A stretch of DNA of 40,360 nt. It comes from M3007 sp046296435. Lineage in GTDB: Bacteria; Bacteroidota; Bacteroidia; Chitinophagales; Saprospiraceae. The stretch lies in NCBI GenBank assembly GCA_046296435.1, contig JBKBLI010000030.1, positions 1 through 40,360 on the forward strand, read 5' to 3'. The notes beneath the pieces were generated by a model that saw nothing but the letters and a program-made list of their open reading frames with translations, did no database searches and was not told the DNA's origin. Shown here in pieces: positions 1-7,144 of the stretch (position 1 is the stretch's first letter; each line of letters starts with the position of its first letter). The position numbers and the translations under genes were made by a program.

Positions 1-2
1 AG

Positions 3-218
3 CAACTTTTCAAGGATGCCGGTATCGATACGTGGGCAAAGTTGGCAGATACGCCGGTAGAGCGTCTTCAGGAGATATTGGATGCGGCTGGTCCGCGTTA
101 CCAAATTCACAACCCGAGCACTTGGCCGGCTCAGGCCAAGTTCTGCGTCGAAGGTCGTTGGGAGGAATTGAAAGAATATCAAGACATGTTGATTGGCGGC
201 CGCGATCTTTCGGAATAG
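3..218 (+). CDS. C-terminal fragment of a helix-hairpin-helix protein
   Basis: The reading frame is open from the first full codon at base 3 to the TAG at 216-218 and gives 71 residues, so the gene begins outside the window. The visible part starts QLFKDAGIDTWAKLADTP, continues with VERLQEILDAAGPRY and HNPSTWPAQAKF, and ends GGRDLSE. This looks like the helix-hairpin-helix tail (predicted flap-endonuclease-like or DUF4332-like) found in Bacteroidota, sometimes as an extension on other proteins such as ribosomal proteins; that assignment is from memory of the family and the fused partner cannot be seen. A strong terminator follows 24 bases after the stop, so this is the last gene of its unit. 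Confidence 0.6.
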   Translation, partial: QLFKDAGIDTWAKLADTPVERLQEILDAAGPRYQIHNPSTWPAQAKFCVEGRWEELKEYQDMLIGGRDLSE

Positions 219-242
219 TTTAACGTTTTAAGGCTTTTCATG

Positions 243-283
243 AAAAAATCACACCTGCGCCTCGCAGGTGTGATTTTTTTTTT
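243..283 (+). terminator. Strong Rho-independent terminator after the HHH gene
   Basis: A perfect 17-bp stem (243-259 with 263-279) with a 3-base loop is followed by T through 283. The A-rich left arm also gives a U-run on the minus transcript, so it could work in both directions. Confidence 0.9.
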
Positions 284-290
284 ACCTTTG
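283..290 (+). promoter_or_regulatory. Bacteroidota -7 promoter element for crcB
   Basis: TACCTTTG matches the TAnnTTTG consensus and starts where the preceding terminator T-run ends. Transcription would begin near 297, leaving a leader of about 64 bases that contains a second hairpin. Confidence 0.55.
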
Positions 291-330
291 CCGCGTTTTT
301 GTTTTCATAGCTTAATTTTTTTAGTTGTTG

Positions 331-357
331 CCCCGACTGTAACAGTCGGGGTTTTTT
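331..357 (+). terminator. Terminator-like hairpin in the crcB leader
   Basis: CCCCGACTG (331-339) pairs perfectly with CAGTCGGGG (343-351) across a 3-base loop, and six Ts follow (352-357). The T-run ends three bases before the crcB ATG, so the structure sits on the ribosome-binding region. It lies downstream of the likely crcB promoter, so it may attenuate crcB rather than end the upstream gene. Confidence 0.7.
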
Positions 358-360
358 GTT

Positions 361-720
361 ATGGGAAAAATTCAGGAAGCCATATTAGTGTTTCTGGGCG
401 GCGGGATAGGCAGCGTGTTGCGCTACGCCATCGCGCAATGGATGCAACTTCGGCCGTTGACTTTTCCGGCGGCTACGCTAGCGGCCAACTTTCTGGCATG
501 TCTGCTGCTGGGATTTGTTTTACAGGCGGGCTTTGAGATGCGCACGCGCCTGCTCTTAGCCACCGGTTTGTGTGGTGGGTTTAGCACTTTTTCGACATTC
601 ACAGCCGAGAATCAATCGCTGTGGTCGTCGGGCCGGACCGACCTGATGGCGTTCAATGTGCTGGCTAACCTGCTGCTTTGCGCTGCCGGCTTGTGGATTG
701 GCGGGCGACTGAGCGCATAA
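361..720 (+). CDS. crcB: Fluoride ion channel CrcB/Fluc
   Basis: This 119-residue protein is the usual size for CrcB/Fluc, a small four-helix inner-membrane protein that forms dual-topology dimers and lets toxic fluoride leave the cytoplasm. Visible family motifs are GGGIGSVLRY near the start, FPAATLAANF in the second helix and GLCGGFSTFSTFTAE in the third, where the GFSTFST loop forms the central sodium site and the phenylalanines line the fluoride path. The ATG at 361 places the first helix correctly. It is a single gene, so it would act as a homodimer. A terminator-like hairpin lies directly before the start codon. I do not see the conserved fluoride riboswitch sequence upstream. Confidence 0.95.
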   Translation: MGKIQEAILVFLGGGIGSVLRYAIAQWMQLRPLTFPAATLAANFLACLLLGFVLQAGFEMRTRLLLATGLCGGFSTFSTFTAENQSLWSSGRTDLMAFNVLANLLLCAAGLWIGGRLSA

Positions 721-763
721 GGCGCAGGACGCACGCCGCCCCGCGCCCTGCGCTCTATTTTTT
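721..763 (+). terminator. Terminator between crcB and the convergent efflux operon
   Basis: GCGCAGG (722-728) pairs with CCTGCGC (747-753) across an 18-base GC-rich loop, followed by a T-run at 758-763. It lies between convergent genes and may serve both. Confidence 0.6.
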
Positions 764-768
764 GGCCT

Positions 769-1920
769 TTATTCTTCCTCCTTATTTTTCAAGGCCATCA
801 GCAGCGTGTAAGCGCCTTTGACTGCGATGTTGGCGTCTCGGAGGCGTTCATAGTCTTGGTCAGACAACCCAACCCAGCGTTCGTTGCGCAGTCCTGTTGG
901 ACTGACGGGGATCAAAGCATATCGCTGCTTGTCTTTATGGATAAAGATATAGTGTCTGCCTTCGTAGTTGAGTAGCGCCTCAGACGGGATGGCCGGCGTT
1001 GAAGCCGAGGGGCAAGACACGCTTGCGTTGACGATCATGCCCGGATGAAGCAAATCGCTCCGGACTGCGTCCCACTCTGCATGCGCATGCGCCATGCGAT
1101 CCGGGCCGATATCTTTGCCGATGATCTTCAGTCGGGCCGTTGCGGGTTGTTCGGGTTGGTAAGCCGGCCAGGCATCTACTCGAAGTCCGGGGCGCAGGAG
1201 CGGCAGGTCTTTTTCGAGAACCTGTAGCGCGAGGTGGGTGTTTTGAGGATTGATCAGGGTGAAAAGCGGCATTTCGGGCGTTACGTAGGCGCCTATTCGG
1301 GCATTGATCTCCGATACGTATGCGTCGAATGGCGCGCGTATTGACACTTGCGCGCTAATTTTTGCAGCGTTGAGCGATGCCGGATCGTAGCCGAGCAGGC
1401 GGACTTGTTCGGCTGCGGCGTGAAGCCTGATTTTGAGCGTTTCGACGGCGCTCTGGGCTTGCTGAAGGGCTTTGTCGCTGGCGGTCTTGGTGGGATTGAG
1501 TTCGGCCTGTCGGCGGTATTCGGTCTCGGCAAGGGCCAACTCTTCGCGGATCTGGAGGTAGTCGCGTTGGAGATCCACATAGCTTGGGTCTTCCAGCGTG
1601 GCGATGACCTCGCCTTTTCGCACCCGCATTCCGTGTGTCAGCGGGGTGTGCCGCAGGCGGCCGCCCAATGGGGCGCTGACGACGTACAGGCCTTGCGGCG
1701 CGACTTCTACGACGCCGCTCAGGCGAATCAGCGTGTTGATTTCCTGTTTTTGGATTTTGGTAAACTCCGGGGCGATGTGGGCCTCCTGAGCGGCGGTAAG
1801 GATCAGGAGCGTATCGCTAACTGCGGAGGATGTGGGCGTTTCGGCCGTTGTTTTGGAGTTTGTACCGCAGGAAGCGACCAAAAGACCGAGAATTCCAAAG
1901 CTGAAGACAAAATGTCGCAT
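769..1920 (-). CDS. RND efflux periplasmic adaptor lipoprotein (CzcB/CusB-type)
   Basis: This 383-residue membrane fusion protein would bridge the inner-membrane RND pump to the outer-membrane channel in a heavy-metal efflux complex. The N-terminus has a lipoprotein signal with the lipobox VASC (Cys18), so it should be anchored by lipid in the periplasm. The biotinyl-lipoyl half-motifs are visible as APLGGRLRHTPLTHGMRVRKG and the later VSIRAPFDAYVSEINARIG, with a long coiled-coil hairpin between them (REELALAETEYRRQAEL onward), followed by beta-barrel and membrane-proximal domains. It starts 12 bases after the stop of the pump gene, so the two are co-transcribed. The metal cannot be told from the sequence; Zn, Co, Cd, Ni or Cu are all possible for this family. 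Confidence 0.9.
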   Translation of the reverse strand: MRHFVFSFGILGLLVASCGTNSKTTAETPTSSAVSDTLLILTAAQEAHIAPEFTKIQKQEINTLIRLSGVVEVAPQGLYVVSAPLGGRLRHTPLTHGMRVRKGEVIATLEDPSYVDLQRDYLQIREELALAETEYRRQAELNPTKTASDKALQQAQSAVETLKIRLHAAAEQVRLLGYDPASLNAAKISAQVSIRAPFDAYVSEINARIGAYVTPEMPLFTLINPQNTHLALQVLEKDLPLLRPGLRVDAWPAYQPEQPATARLKIIGKDIGPDRMAHAHAEWDAVRSDLLHPGMIVNASVSCPSASTPAIPSEALLNYEGRHYIFIHKDKQRYALIPVSPTGLRNERWVGLSDQDYERLRDANIAVKGAYTLLMALKNKEEE

Positions 1921-1932
1921 TTCGAAAGGTGG

Positions 1933-4900
1933 TTACTGTTGAATGGTGAAATTGGTGAAAAAAAGGGCTTCGACATAACGTTGATAAAGCGCTTGCTTAA
2001 GCTCGAGGCGACGCGTCTCAAAGCCGAGCCATTGCAGGGCGAGCAGATTCCATTCTGCGGCGTTTATCTCGCCTGTTTGCAATTGGCGCTCTGCGGATGC
2101 CCGTAGGGTTTGGAGGGCGGGCGTTGTATTTTTTTCAAAAAAATCAAGCGCTTCCCAGGCTGCGCGATATTGTCCGGCCGCCGTTTCGAGGCGGCGTTGG
2201 AGCAGGCTCGTTTCGTGAGCGAGGCGGAGTTGCGCCAACTGGATATCGGTTTGCGCCGCCGCTCTTGCAGATTGCAGGGCGCCGTACGAAATTGGCGCGC
2301 GAATGCCTACCTGAACTGAGCGAAAGCGGGCGGCATAGTCGTAGAACCGATCGTCGGCGCCGAGGCCATAGAGGGTCTGGTCGTTCAGGCCGATGAAGAG
2401 TTGCGGTTTGCGACGGGTATCGGCGACCCTGAGCAGGGCTTCACTCAACTTCAAGTCCTGGCCTGCGCGCTGCGCAATCGGGTGTGGGGGCAGGGTGGGG
2501 GAGAGGAGCGCTGGAGCGGGTAGCTCTATTGGTTGCGGATCGAATGCGCAGGGCGGCTCGGCTCCGGTCAATACGCAAAAGCGCTGTCTGGCGGCTTCGA
2601 GCGCTTTTTGCGTTTCAACGCGTTGGGAAGCGTTTAGGGAGCGTTGTAGAGCGGCTTGAGCCGATTCTAATGCGCTGGTCTCGCCTGCTCGGAGACGCAT
2701 TGCGGCTCTTTGCTCGTAGGCGGCCCATAGGCTGTCGGCGCGTTGAAGCATGTTGAGCTTGTCGTTTAAGGTCAGTAGCTCGACGTACTGTGCCGCCGTT
2801 TCGCGCTTGAGCGATAGGATATTCAAGGCGTTGTCGCTGAGTTGGAGTTCCCATTCGGCGTGCGCGGCGTCCTCGCGGGCGCGCAAAAGTCCGGGCCAGG
2901 GGATGTCGTAGGCCAGTCCGATGCGGTGGTCGCGATAAGCAGAGTTGATCTGTCCGTATTCGACGGCGATCTCCAGCGTTGGCCATTCGCGGGCTGCTTT
3001 GATGCGCTGTTGCTGGCGCAGTGCGGCGAGTTGTCCGCGCGCGGCGACCGGATTGCGCTCGACTGCGCTTTCGAGGGCCTCTTTGAGCGTGATGGGCGTC
3101 TGCGCTTCGAGGGCGGGGGCGAGGGTAAGGAGAGCGGGCAGGATCAAAAGGGCATGGCGCCGACGCCGGCGTGGCGCGTGGCTTTTTTCGACCATGACAA
3201 ACAGCGTCGGCAATACGTACAGGGTGAGCAGGGTAGCCAGCGCCAGCCCGCCGATTACGACCGTAGCCAGAGGGCGTTGTACCTCGGCTCCCTCGCCGTG
3301 ACTCAGCGCCATAGGCAGGAATCCAAGCGAAGCGACCGAGGCCGTCATCAGCACCGGTCGGAGCCGAGTGGAGCCGCCGCGGACCACAACCCTGCTCAGG
3401 TTCGATAAGCCTGCCTGTTGAAGTCTCTTGAACTCGGCGATCAGCACGATGCCATTGAGCACGGCCACGCCAAACAGGGCGATGAAACCCACCCCTGCCG
3501 ATATGCTGAAGGGCATGTCCCGCAGGGCGAGCGCAAATATGCCGCCGACGGCGGCAGGCGGGATGGCGCTGAAAATGAGCAACCCGTAGCGCAGCGAGCG
3601 AAAGGTGAAGTACAGGAGGACAAAGATCAAGAGCAGCGCAACTGGCACGGCAATGCTAAGGCGTTCGGTGGCCTCGCGCAGGTTCTCAAATACCCCTCCA
3701 TAGACAATGTGATAACCCGCGGGTAGGCGAAGTTGGGCTTCGACGCGCTTCTGGAGGTCCTCCACAGCGCTTTGCACATCACGGCCGCGTACGTTGAAGC
3801 CGACGGTGATACGCCGCTGCGCATTCTCGCGTTGGATTTGGTTGACGCCGGTCTCTATGTTCACTTGCGCCAGATGCCGCAGCGGAATCTGCGCGCCGCC
3901 GGAGCTGGGGATGAGCAACCCGGCCACATCTTCAGGTCTGCTGCGGTAAGCGCTGTCGAGGCGCACCACGATATCGTAACGCTTTTCGCCTTCGAATAAC
4001 TGCCCCGCCGAAGCGCCCGCAAACGCTGCATTGACGGCGAGGTTGGCGTCGGCTACCTGTGCGCCGTACCGCGCCAGTTGCGCCCGATCGTATCTGACCA
4101 CAATCTGCGACACGCCGCCGATGGGTTCGACGTAGATGTCTTTTGCGCCGGATACCGAAGCGCAGAGGCTGCCCAGGATTTGAGCGTAGCGGGCAAGGGT
4201 ATCGAGATTTTCGCCAAAAATCTTGCAAGCTACATCCTGGCGCGCGCCGGTCATCAGTTCGTTGAACCGCATCGCTACCGGAAATTGGAAGGAGTAGGTT
4301 ACGCCGGGTATTTCAGCGAGCGCTTCGGACATTTTTTGGGCCAGCTCGTCGTAAGTGTCGGCGCTGGTCCAGGTGTGGCGGGGCTTGAGGATGACCATCA
4401 TGTCGCTGGCTTCGATGGGCATGGGATCGGTAGGTATTTCGCTGCTGCCGGTTTTGCCGACGATCTTTTCGATCTCCGGAAATCGCGACAGGAGGAGTTT
4501 TTCGCTCTGAAGTATGGCCTCCACAGAGGTGCGCAGGCTGCTGCCCGGCAGCACTCGGGTGTCCACCGCAAAATCGCCTTCAGGTAGTTCGGGTATGAAC
4601 TCGCCGCCCAGCCTCGCCGCTACAAACCCGCCGGAGAGCAGGAGCAGCGCCGCGCTGCCAACCGCCCAGCGTCCTTTGCGCAGCACATAAGCCAACGAAC
4701 GCCGGTAAACACGCTCGAGGCGACGCATGATGCGATCGGCGAAATTGTTTGAATGGCCCGTTTGGCGCGATAGCGCCAAGGCGTTCATCATGGGCACATA
4801 CGTCAGCGACAAGAGAAAAGCGCCAAGCAAGGCAAATATGACCGTCAAGGCCATGGGTTTGAACATCTTCCCTTCGATGCCCTGAAGGCTCAGTACCGGC

Positions 4901-6291
4901 ACATAAACGATCAGAATGATGATCTGACCAAACACGGCGCTGTTGAGCATGCGGGTTGCCGTTTGTTCGACTTCGCGATCCATCTGCGCCTGGCTCAGCG
5001 TAGCGGCGGCGGCAATCGGCGCGCCAATCAAGGCCAACTGGTGCAGCGTAGCCTCCACAACGATCACCGCCCCGTCCACAATCAGTCCAAAGTCCAGCGC
5101 GCCGAGACTCATCAGATTGCCGCTCACGCCAAACGTATTCATCAGCGTAAAGGCGAATAGCATCGCCAAGGGGATGACCGAAGCGACAATCAGCGCAGCC
5201 CGTAGGTTGCCTAAAAACAGGAATAAAACCAGCGTTACGATGAACGCGCCTTCGCTTAGGTTAGTGGTCACCGTTTGGATGGCATTGTTGACCATCTTGG
5301 TACGATCCAAAAATGGCTCGATGACCACGCCCTCGGGCAGCATCCCCTGGATGCGATCGACTTGCTCTTTGACCCGCTTGATGACGGCGCCGCTGTTCTC
5401 GCCTTTGAGCATCATCACCACGGCGCCCACGGTTTCGCGTTGTCCGTTGTAAGTCATAGCGCCGTAGCGCACGGCGCTGCCAATGCGCATATCGGCTACG
5501 TGGCGCAGCAACAGCGGCGGGGCGCCTCGGTTTTGCCGGACGACGGTCTGGCCAATATCTTCAAAGTTGGCGGTCAATCCCTCGGTGCGTATGAACAAAA
5601 CGCCGGGACCTTGTTCGATGTAGGCCCCTCCGGCATTTTGGTTGTTGGCTTTGAGCGCGTCGATCAGATCCTGCAGGCTTAGGTCGTAGGCGGCAAGCCG
5701 ACCGGGATTGACGGCTACCTCGTACTGCTTGAGATAGCCGCCGAAACTCGCCACGTCGGCCACGCCTTTGACGCCGAGTAATTGTCGCCGGACGATCCAA
5801 TCCTGGATGCTGCGCAGTTCGGAGAGCGTGTAGCGGTCTTCGTAGCCCGGCAGCGACCGCAGGACGTATTGATATATTTCGCCGAGACCTGTGGTCACTG
5901 GGGCCATCTCCGGCCGACCCATACCCGGCGGGATCATATCGGCGACGGTAGCCAGGCGCTCGGACACTTGCTGCCGCGCCCAATAAACGTCGATGTAATC
6001 CTCAAAGACGACCGTGATGACCGATAAACCGAAGCGCGAGAAACTGCGCTGCTTCTTGAGACCGGGTATATTGCTCAAAGTCTGTTCGATGGGCATGGTG
6101 ATAAAGCGCTCTACGTCGGGCGCGCCCAAGGAGGGGGAAATGGTGATGACCTGAACTTGATTGTCGGTAATGTCGGGCACGGCGTCGATGGGCAGTCGGG
6201 TAGCCTCATAGACCCCCGCTCCGATCAACGCCAACGTCATGAGCGCTACAATGAGTTTGTTGCGTATCGAGAATGCGATGATGTGATACAT
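1933..6291 (-). CDS. czcA: CzcA-type heavy-metal RND pump fused to a CzcC/TolC-like outer-membrane domain
   Basis: This 1452-residue protein carries two parts of a tripartite metal exporter. Residues 1 to about 1037 are a complete HME-RND pump. Helix 1 starts MYHIIAFSIRNKLIV, and helix 4 holds DFGLIVDGAVIVVE with the proton-relay residues Asp400, Asp406 and Glu413, matching the CzcA pattern. A basic patch (RRRRR) and a hydrophobic stretch (ALLILPALLTLAPALEAQ) then resemble a signal peptide ending around residue 1063. The last 388 residues are a TolC/CzcC-like outer-membrane factor with two helical repeats, beginning TPITLKEALESAVERNPVA. CzcA-CzcC fusions of this length are known in Bacteroidota. 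The adaptor gene follows at once and a small protein gene precedes. The signal-like junction would carry the last domain out of the cytoplasm and may be cleaved. Confidence 0.93.
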   Translation of the reverse strand: MYHIIAFSIRNKLIVALMTLALIGAGVYEATRLPIDAVPDITDNQVQVITISPSLGAPDVERFITMPIEQTLSNIPGLKKQRSFSRFGLSVITVVFEDYIDVYWARQQVSERLATVADMIPPGMGRPEMAPVTTGLGEIYQYVLRSLPGYEDRYTLSELRSIQDWIVRRQLLGVKGVADVASFGGYLKQYEVAVNPGRLAAYDLSLQDLIDALKANNQNAGGAYIEQGPGVLFIRTEGLTANFEDIGQTVVRQNRGAPPLLLRHVADMRIGSAVRYGAMTYNGQRETVGAVVMMLKGENSGAVIKRVKEQVDRIQGMLPEGVVIEPFLDRTKMVNNAIQTVTTNLSEGAFIVTLVLFLFLGNLRAALIVASVIPLAMLFAFTLMNTFGVSGNLMSLGALDFGLIVDGAVIVVEATLHQLALIGAPIAAAATLSQAQMDREVEQTATRMLNSAVFGQIIILIVYVPVLSLQGIEGKMFKPMALTVIFALLGAFLLSLTYVPMMNALALSRQTGHSNNFADRIMRRLERVYRRSLAYVLRKGRWAVGSAALLLLSGGFVAARLGGEFIPELPEGDFAVDTRVLPGSSLRTSVEAILQSEKLLLSRFPEIEKIVGKTGSSEIPTDPMPIEASDMMVILKPRHTWTSADTYDELAQKMSEALAEIPGVTYSFQFPVAMRFNELMTGARQDVACKIFGENLDTLARYAQILGSLCASVSGAKDIYVEPIGGVSQIVVRYDRAQLARYGAQVADANLAVNAAFAGASAGQLFEGEKRYDIVVRLDSAYRSRPEDVAGLLIPSSGGAQIPLRHLAQVNIETGVNQIQRENAQRRITVGFNVRGRDVQSAVEDLQKRVEAQLRLPAGYHIVYGGVFENLREATERLSIAVPVALLLIFVLLYFTFRSLRYGLLIFSAIPPAAVGGIFALALRDMPFSISAGVGFIALFGVAVLNGIVLIAEFKRLQQAGLSNLSRVVVRGGSTRLRPVLMTASVASLGFLPMALSHGEGAEVQRPLATVVIGGLALATLLTLYVLPTLFVMVEKSHAPRRRRRHALLILPALLTLAPALEAQTPITLKEALESAVERNPVAARGQLAALRQQQRIKAAREWPTLEIAVEYGQINSAYRDHRIGLAYDIPWPGLLRAREDAAHAEWELQLSDNALNILSLKRETAAQYVELLTLNDKLNMLQRADSLWAAYEQRAAMRLRAGETSALESAQAALQRSLNASQRVETQKALEAARQRFCVLTGAEPPCAFDPQPIELPAPALLSPTLPPHPIAQRAGQDLKLSEALLRVADTRRKPQLFIGLNDQTLYGLGADDRFYDYAARFRSVQVGIRAPISYGALQSARAAAQTDIQLAQLRLAHETSLLQRRLETAAGQYRAAWEALDFFEKNTTPALQTLRASAERQLQTGEINAAEWNLLALQWLGFETRRLELKQALYQRYVEALFFTNFTIQQ

Positions 6292-6534
6292 CTATTTGTA
6301 AAAATTTGAATTGCGTCGCAGGCGCCGGAATATAAAGTCGACTGCGGCGTAAGAAAAAACCATTCTGTTTCGAATCTAAAGAATGACTGGCCTTCGTCAC
6401 GTGTTGGCCATCCTCGACCCGCCCGCGCGCCAATAATCCAGCAGGCGCCGAGTCCGGCACTTGCATGGCGCTGCGAACGCCTTTTTTGCGCAGATAAGCG
6501 GGTCAAAAAGAAATGGAGGAATAGACGGAAGCCT
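6292..6534 (-). other. Spacer between the small protein and the pump gene
   Basis: This 243-base stretch has no convincing gene, promoter element or terminator that I can see. It contains open frames on the minus strand, but their translations are Arg/Pro-rich and unrecognised. The pump is probably transcribed from the promoter at 6943-6950. Confidence 0.4.
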
Positions 6535-6918
6535 TCAGGACTGTCTGGGAGGTTGCCAGATGGACGCCGCATGGAGTTGCAGCGTAGGAGAAAGGTAGCC
6601 GAATACCGGCGCAGTTTGCGAAGCCATGCAGGGGAGCTTCAGCGTAAGCGTAATTGGCGGAACGGGCAACGATATACCAATGTCAGGCTGCGAAAGGAAG
6701 GTTTTGAAGGGCAACTGCATATCACGCTCGTAGTCTTCGTCTCTCAGGTCCCCGTTGAAGTAGTGCATGGTCATATAGTCCCACAAACCCACGCACTCGC
6801 CCTGAGCGCGGTGCTCCCAGTAGTGGACGACCAACAGCGGAGTTTTGAACAATTGGTAAAACTCCGTCGTCGAGCCGACATAGACCAACAAAAGCAATAT
6901 GCCGAGATAATTTTTCAG
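6535..6918 (-). CDS. Small exported protein of the metal-efflux operon, probable CTG start
   Basis: No ATG, GTG or TTG fits the expected N-terminus. The frame is open further upstream, but a TAnnTTTG promoter lies at 6943-6950, so translation must start after about 6937. The CTG at 6916-6918 gives MKNYLGILLLLVYVG, a good signal peptide or membrane anchor, and a 127-residue protein. A later in-frame TTG within the hydrophobic stretch is the alternative. The mature part has conserved-looking acidic and His positions (VVHYWEHRAQ, MTMHYFNGDLRDEDYERDM, LPFKTF). From memory, similar small proteins sit before CzcA-type fusion pumps in other Bacteroidota. A role in periplasmic metal binding is plausible but only inferred. 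The gap to the pump gene is 243 bases on the same strand. Confidence 0.6.
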   Translation of the reverse strand: MKNYLGILLLLVYVGSTTEFYQLFKTPLLVVHYWEHRAQGECVGLWDYMTMHYFNGDLRDEDYERDMQLPFKTFLSQPDIGISLPVPPITLTLKLPCMASQTAPVFGYLSPTLQLHAASIWQPPRQS

Positions 6919-6942
6919 CGGATTGAAAACAATTTGACGGCA

Positions 6943-6950
6943 CAAAGTTA
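6943..6950 (-). promoter_or_regulatory. -7 element for the metal-efflux operon
   Basis: TAACTTTG on the minus strand matches TAnnTTTG. Transcription would begin near 6936, about 18 bases before the proposed CTG start, and this fixes the start of the small gene. Confidence 0.6.
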
Positions 6951-7116
6951 GCGAAAAAAAAACGAAGGCAATTTTTTTTTTAAAAATCGCGCGCTTATTA
7001 ACGACCCACTCCTTGTGCGCATTTTCTTTTTTCGAAAAATAATAAGACGCGGGGCTGTAAATTATGCACTTTTGGTCAATCGCGTATTTTGAGGCGGTAG
7101 GACGGGAATGGGGACT

Positions 7117-7124
7117 TATCTTTG
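7117..7124 (+). promoter_or_regulatory. -7 element for the multiheme cytochrome gene
   Basis: TATCTTTG matches TAnnTTTG and would start transcription near 7131, 14 bases before the ATG at 7145. It rules out the upstream in-frame ATG at 7064. Confidence 0.65.
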
Positions 7125-7144
7125 CGCAAAATTTTGAGCGCAAT

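Noticed and set aside
361..361. Fluoride riboswitch in front of crcB
   Set aside because: The conserved pseudoknot sequence was not found in 290-360; only a simple hairpin with a T-run is seen.
1348..2106. 252-codon plus-strand frame across the adaptor and pump end
   Set aside because: Antisense shadow of two well-supported genes.
6246..6572. 108-codon minus-strand frame between the small gene and the pump
   Set aside because: It overlaps both real genes, has an Arg-rich unrecognised sequence and no promoter or clear start signal.
7064..7144. Start of the cytochrome gene at ATG 7064
   Set aside because: The first 27 codons lie around and upstream of the promoter element and would place an atypical sequence before the signal peptide.
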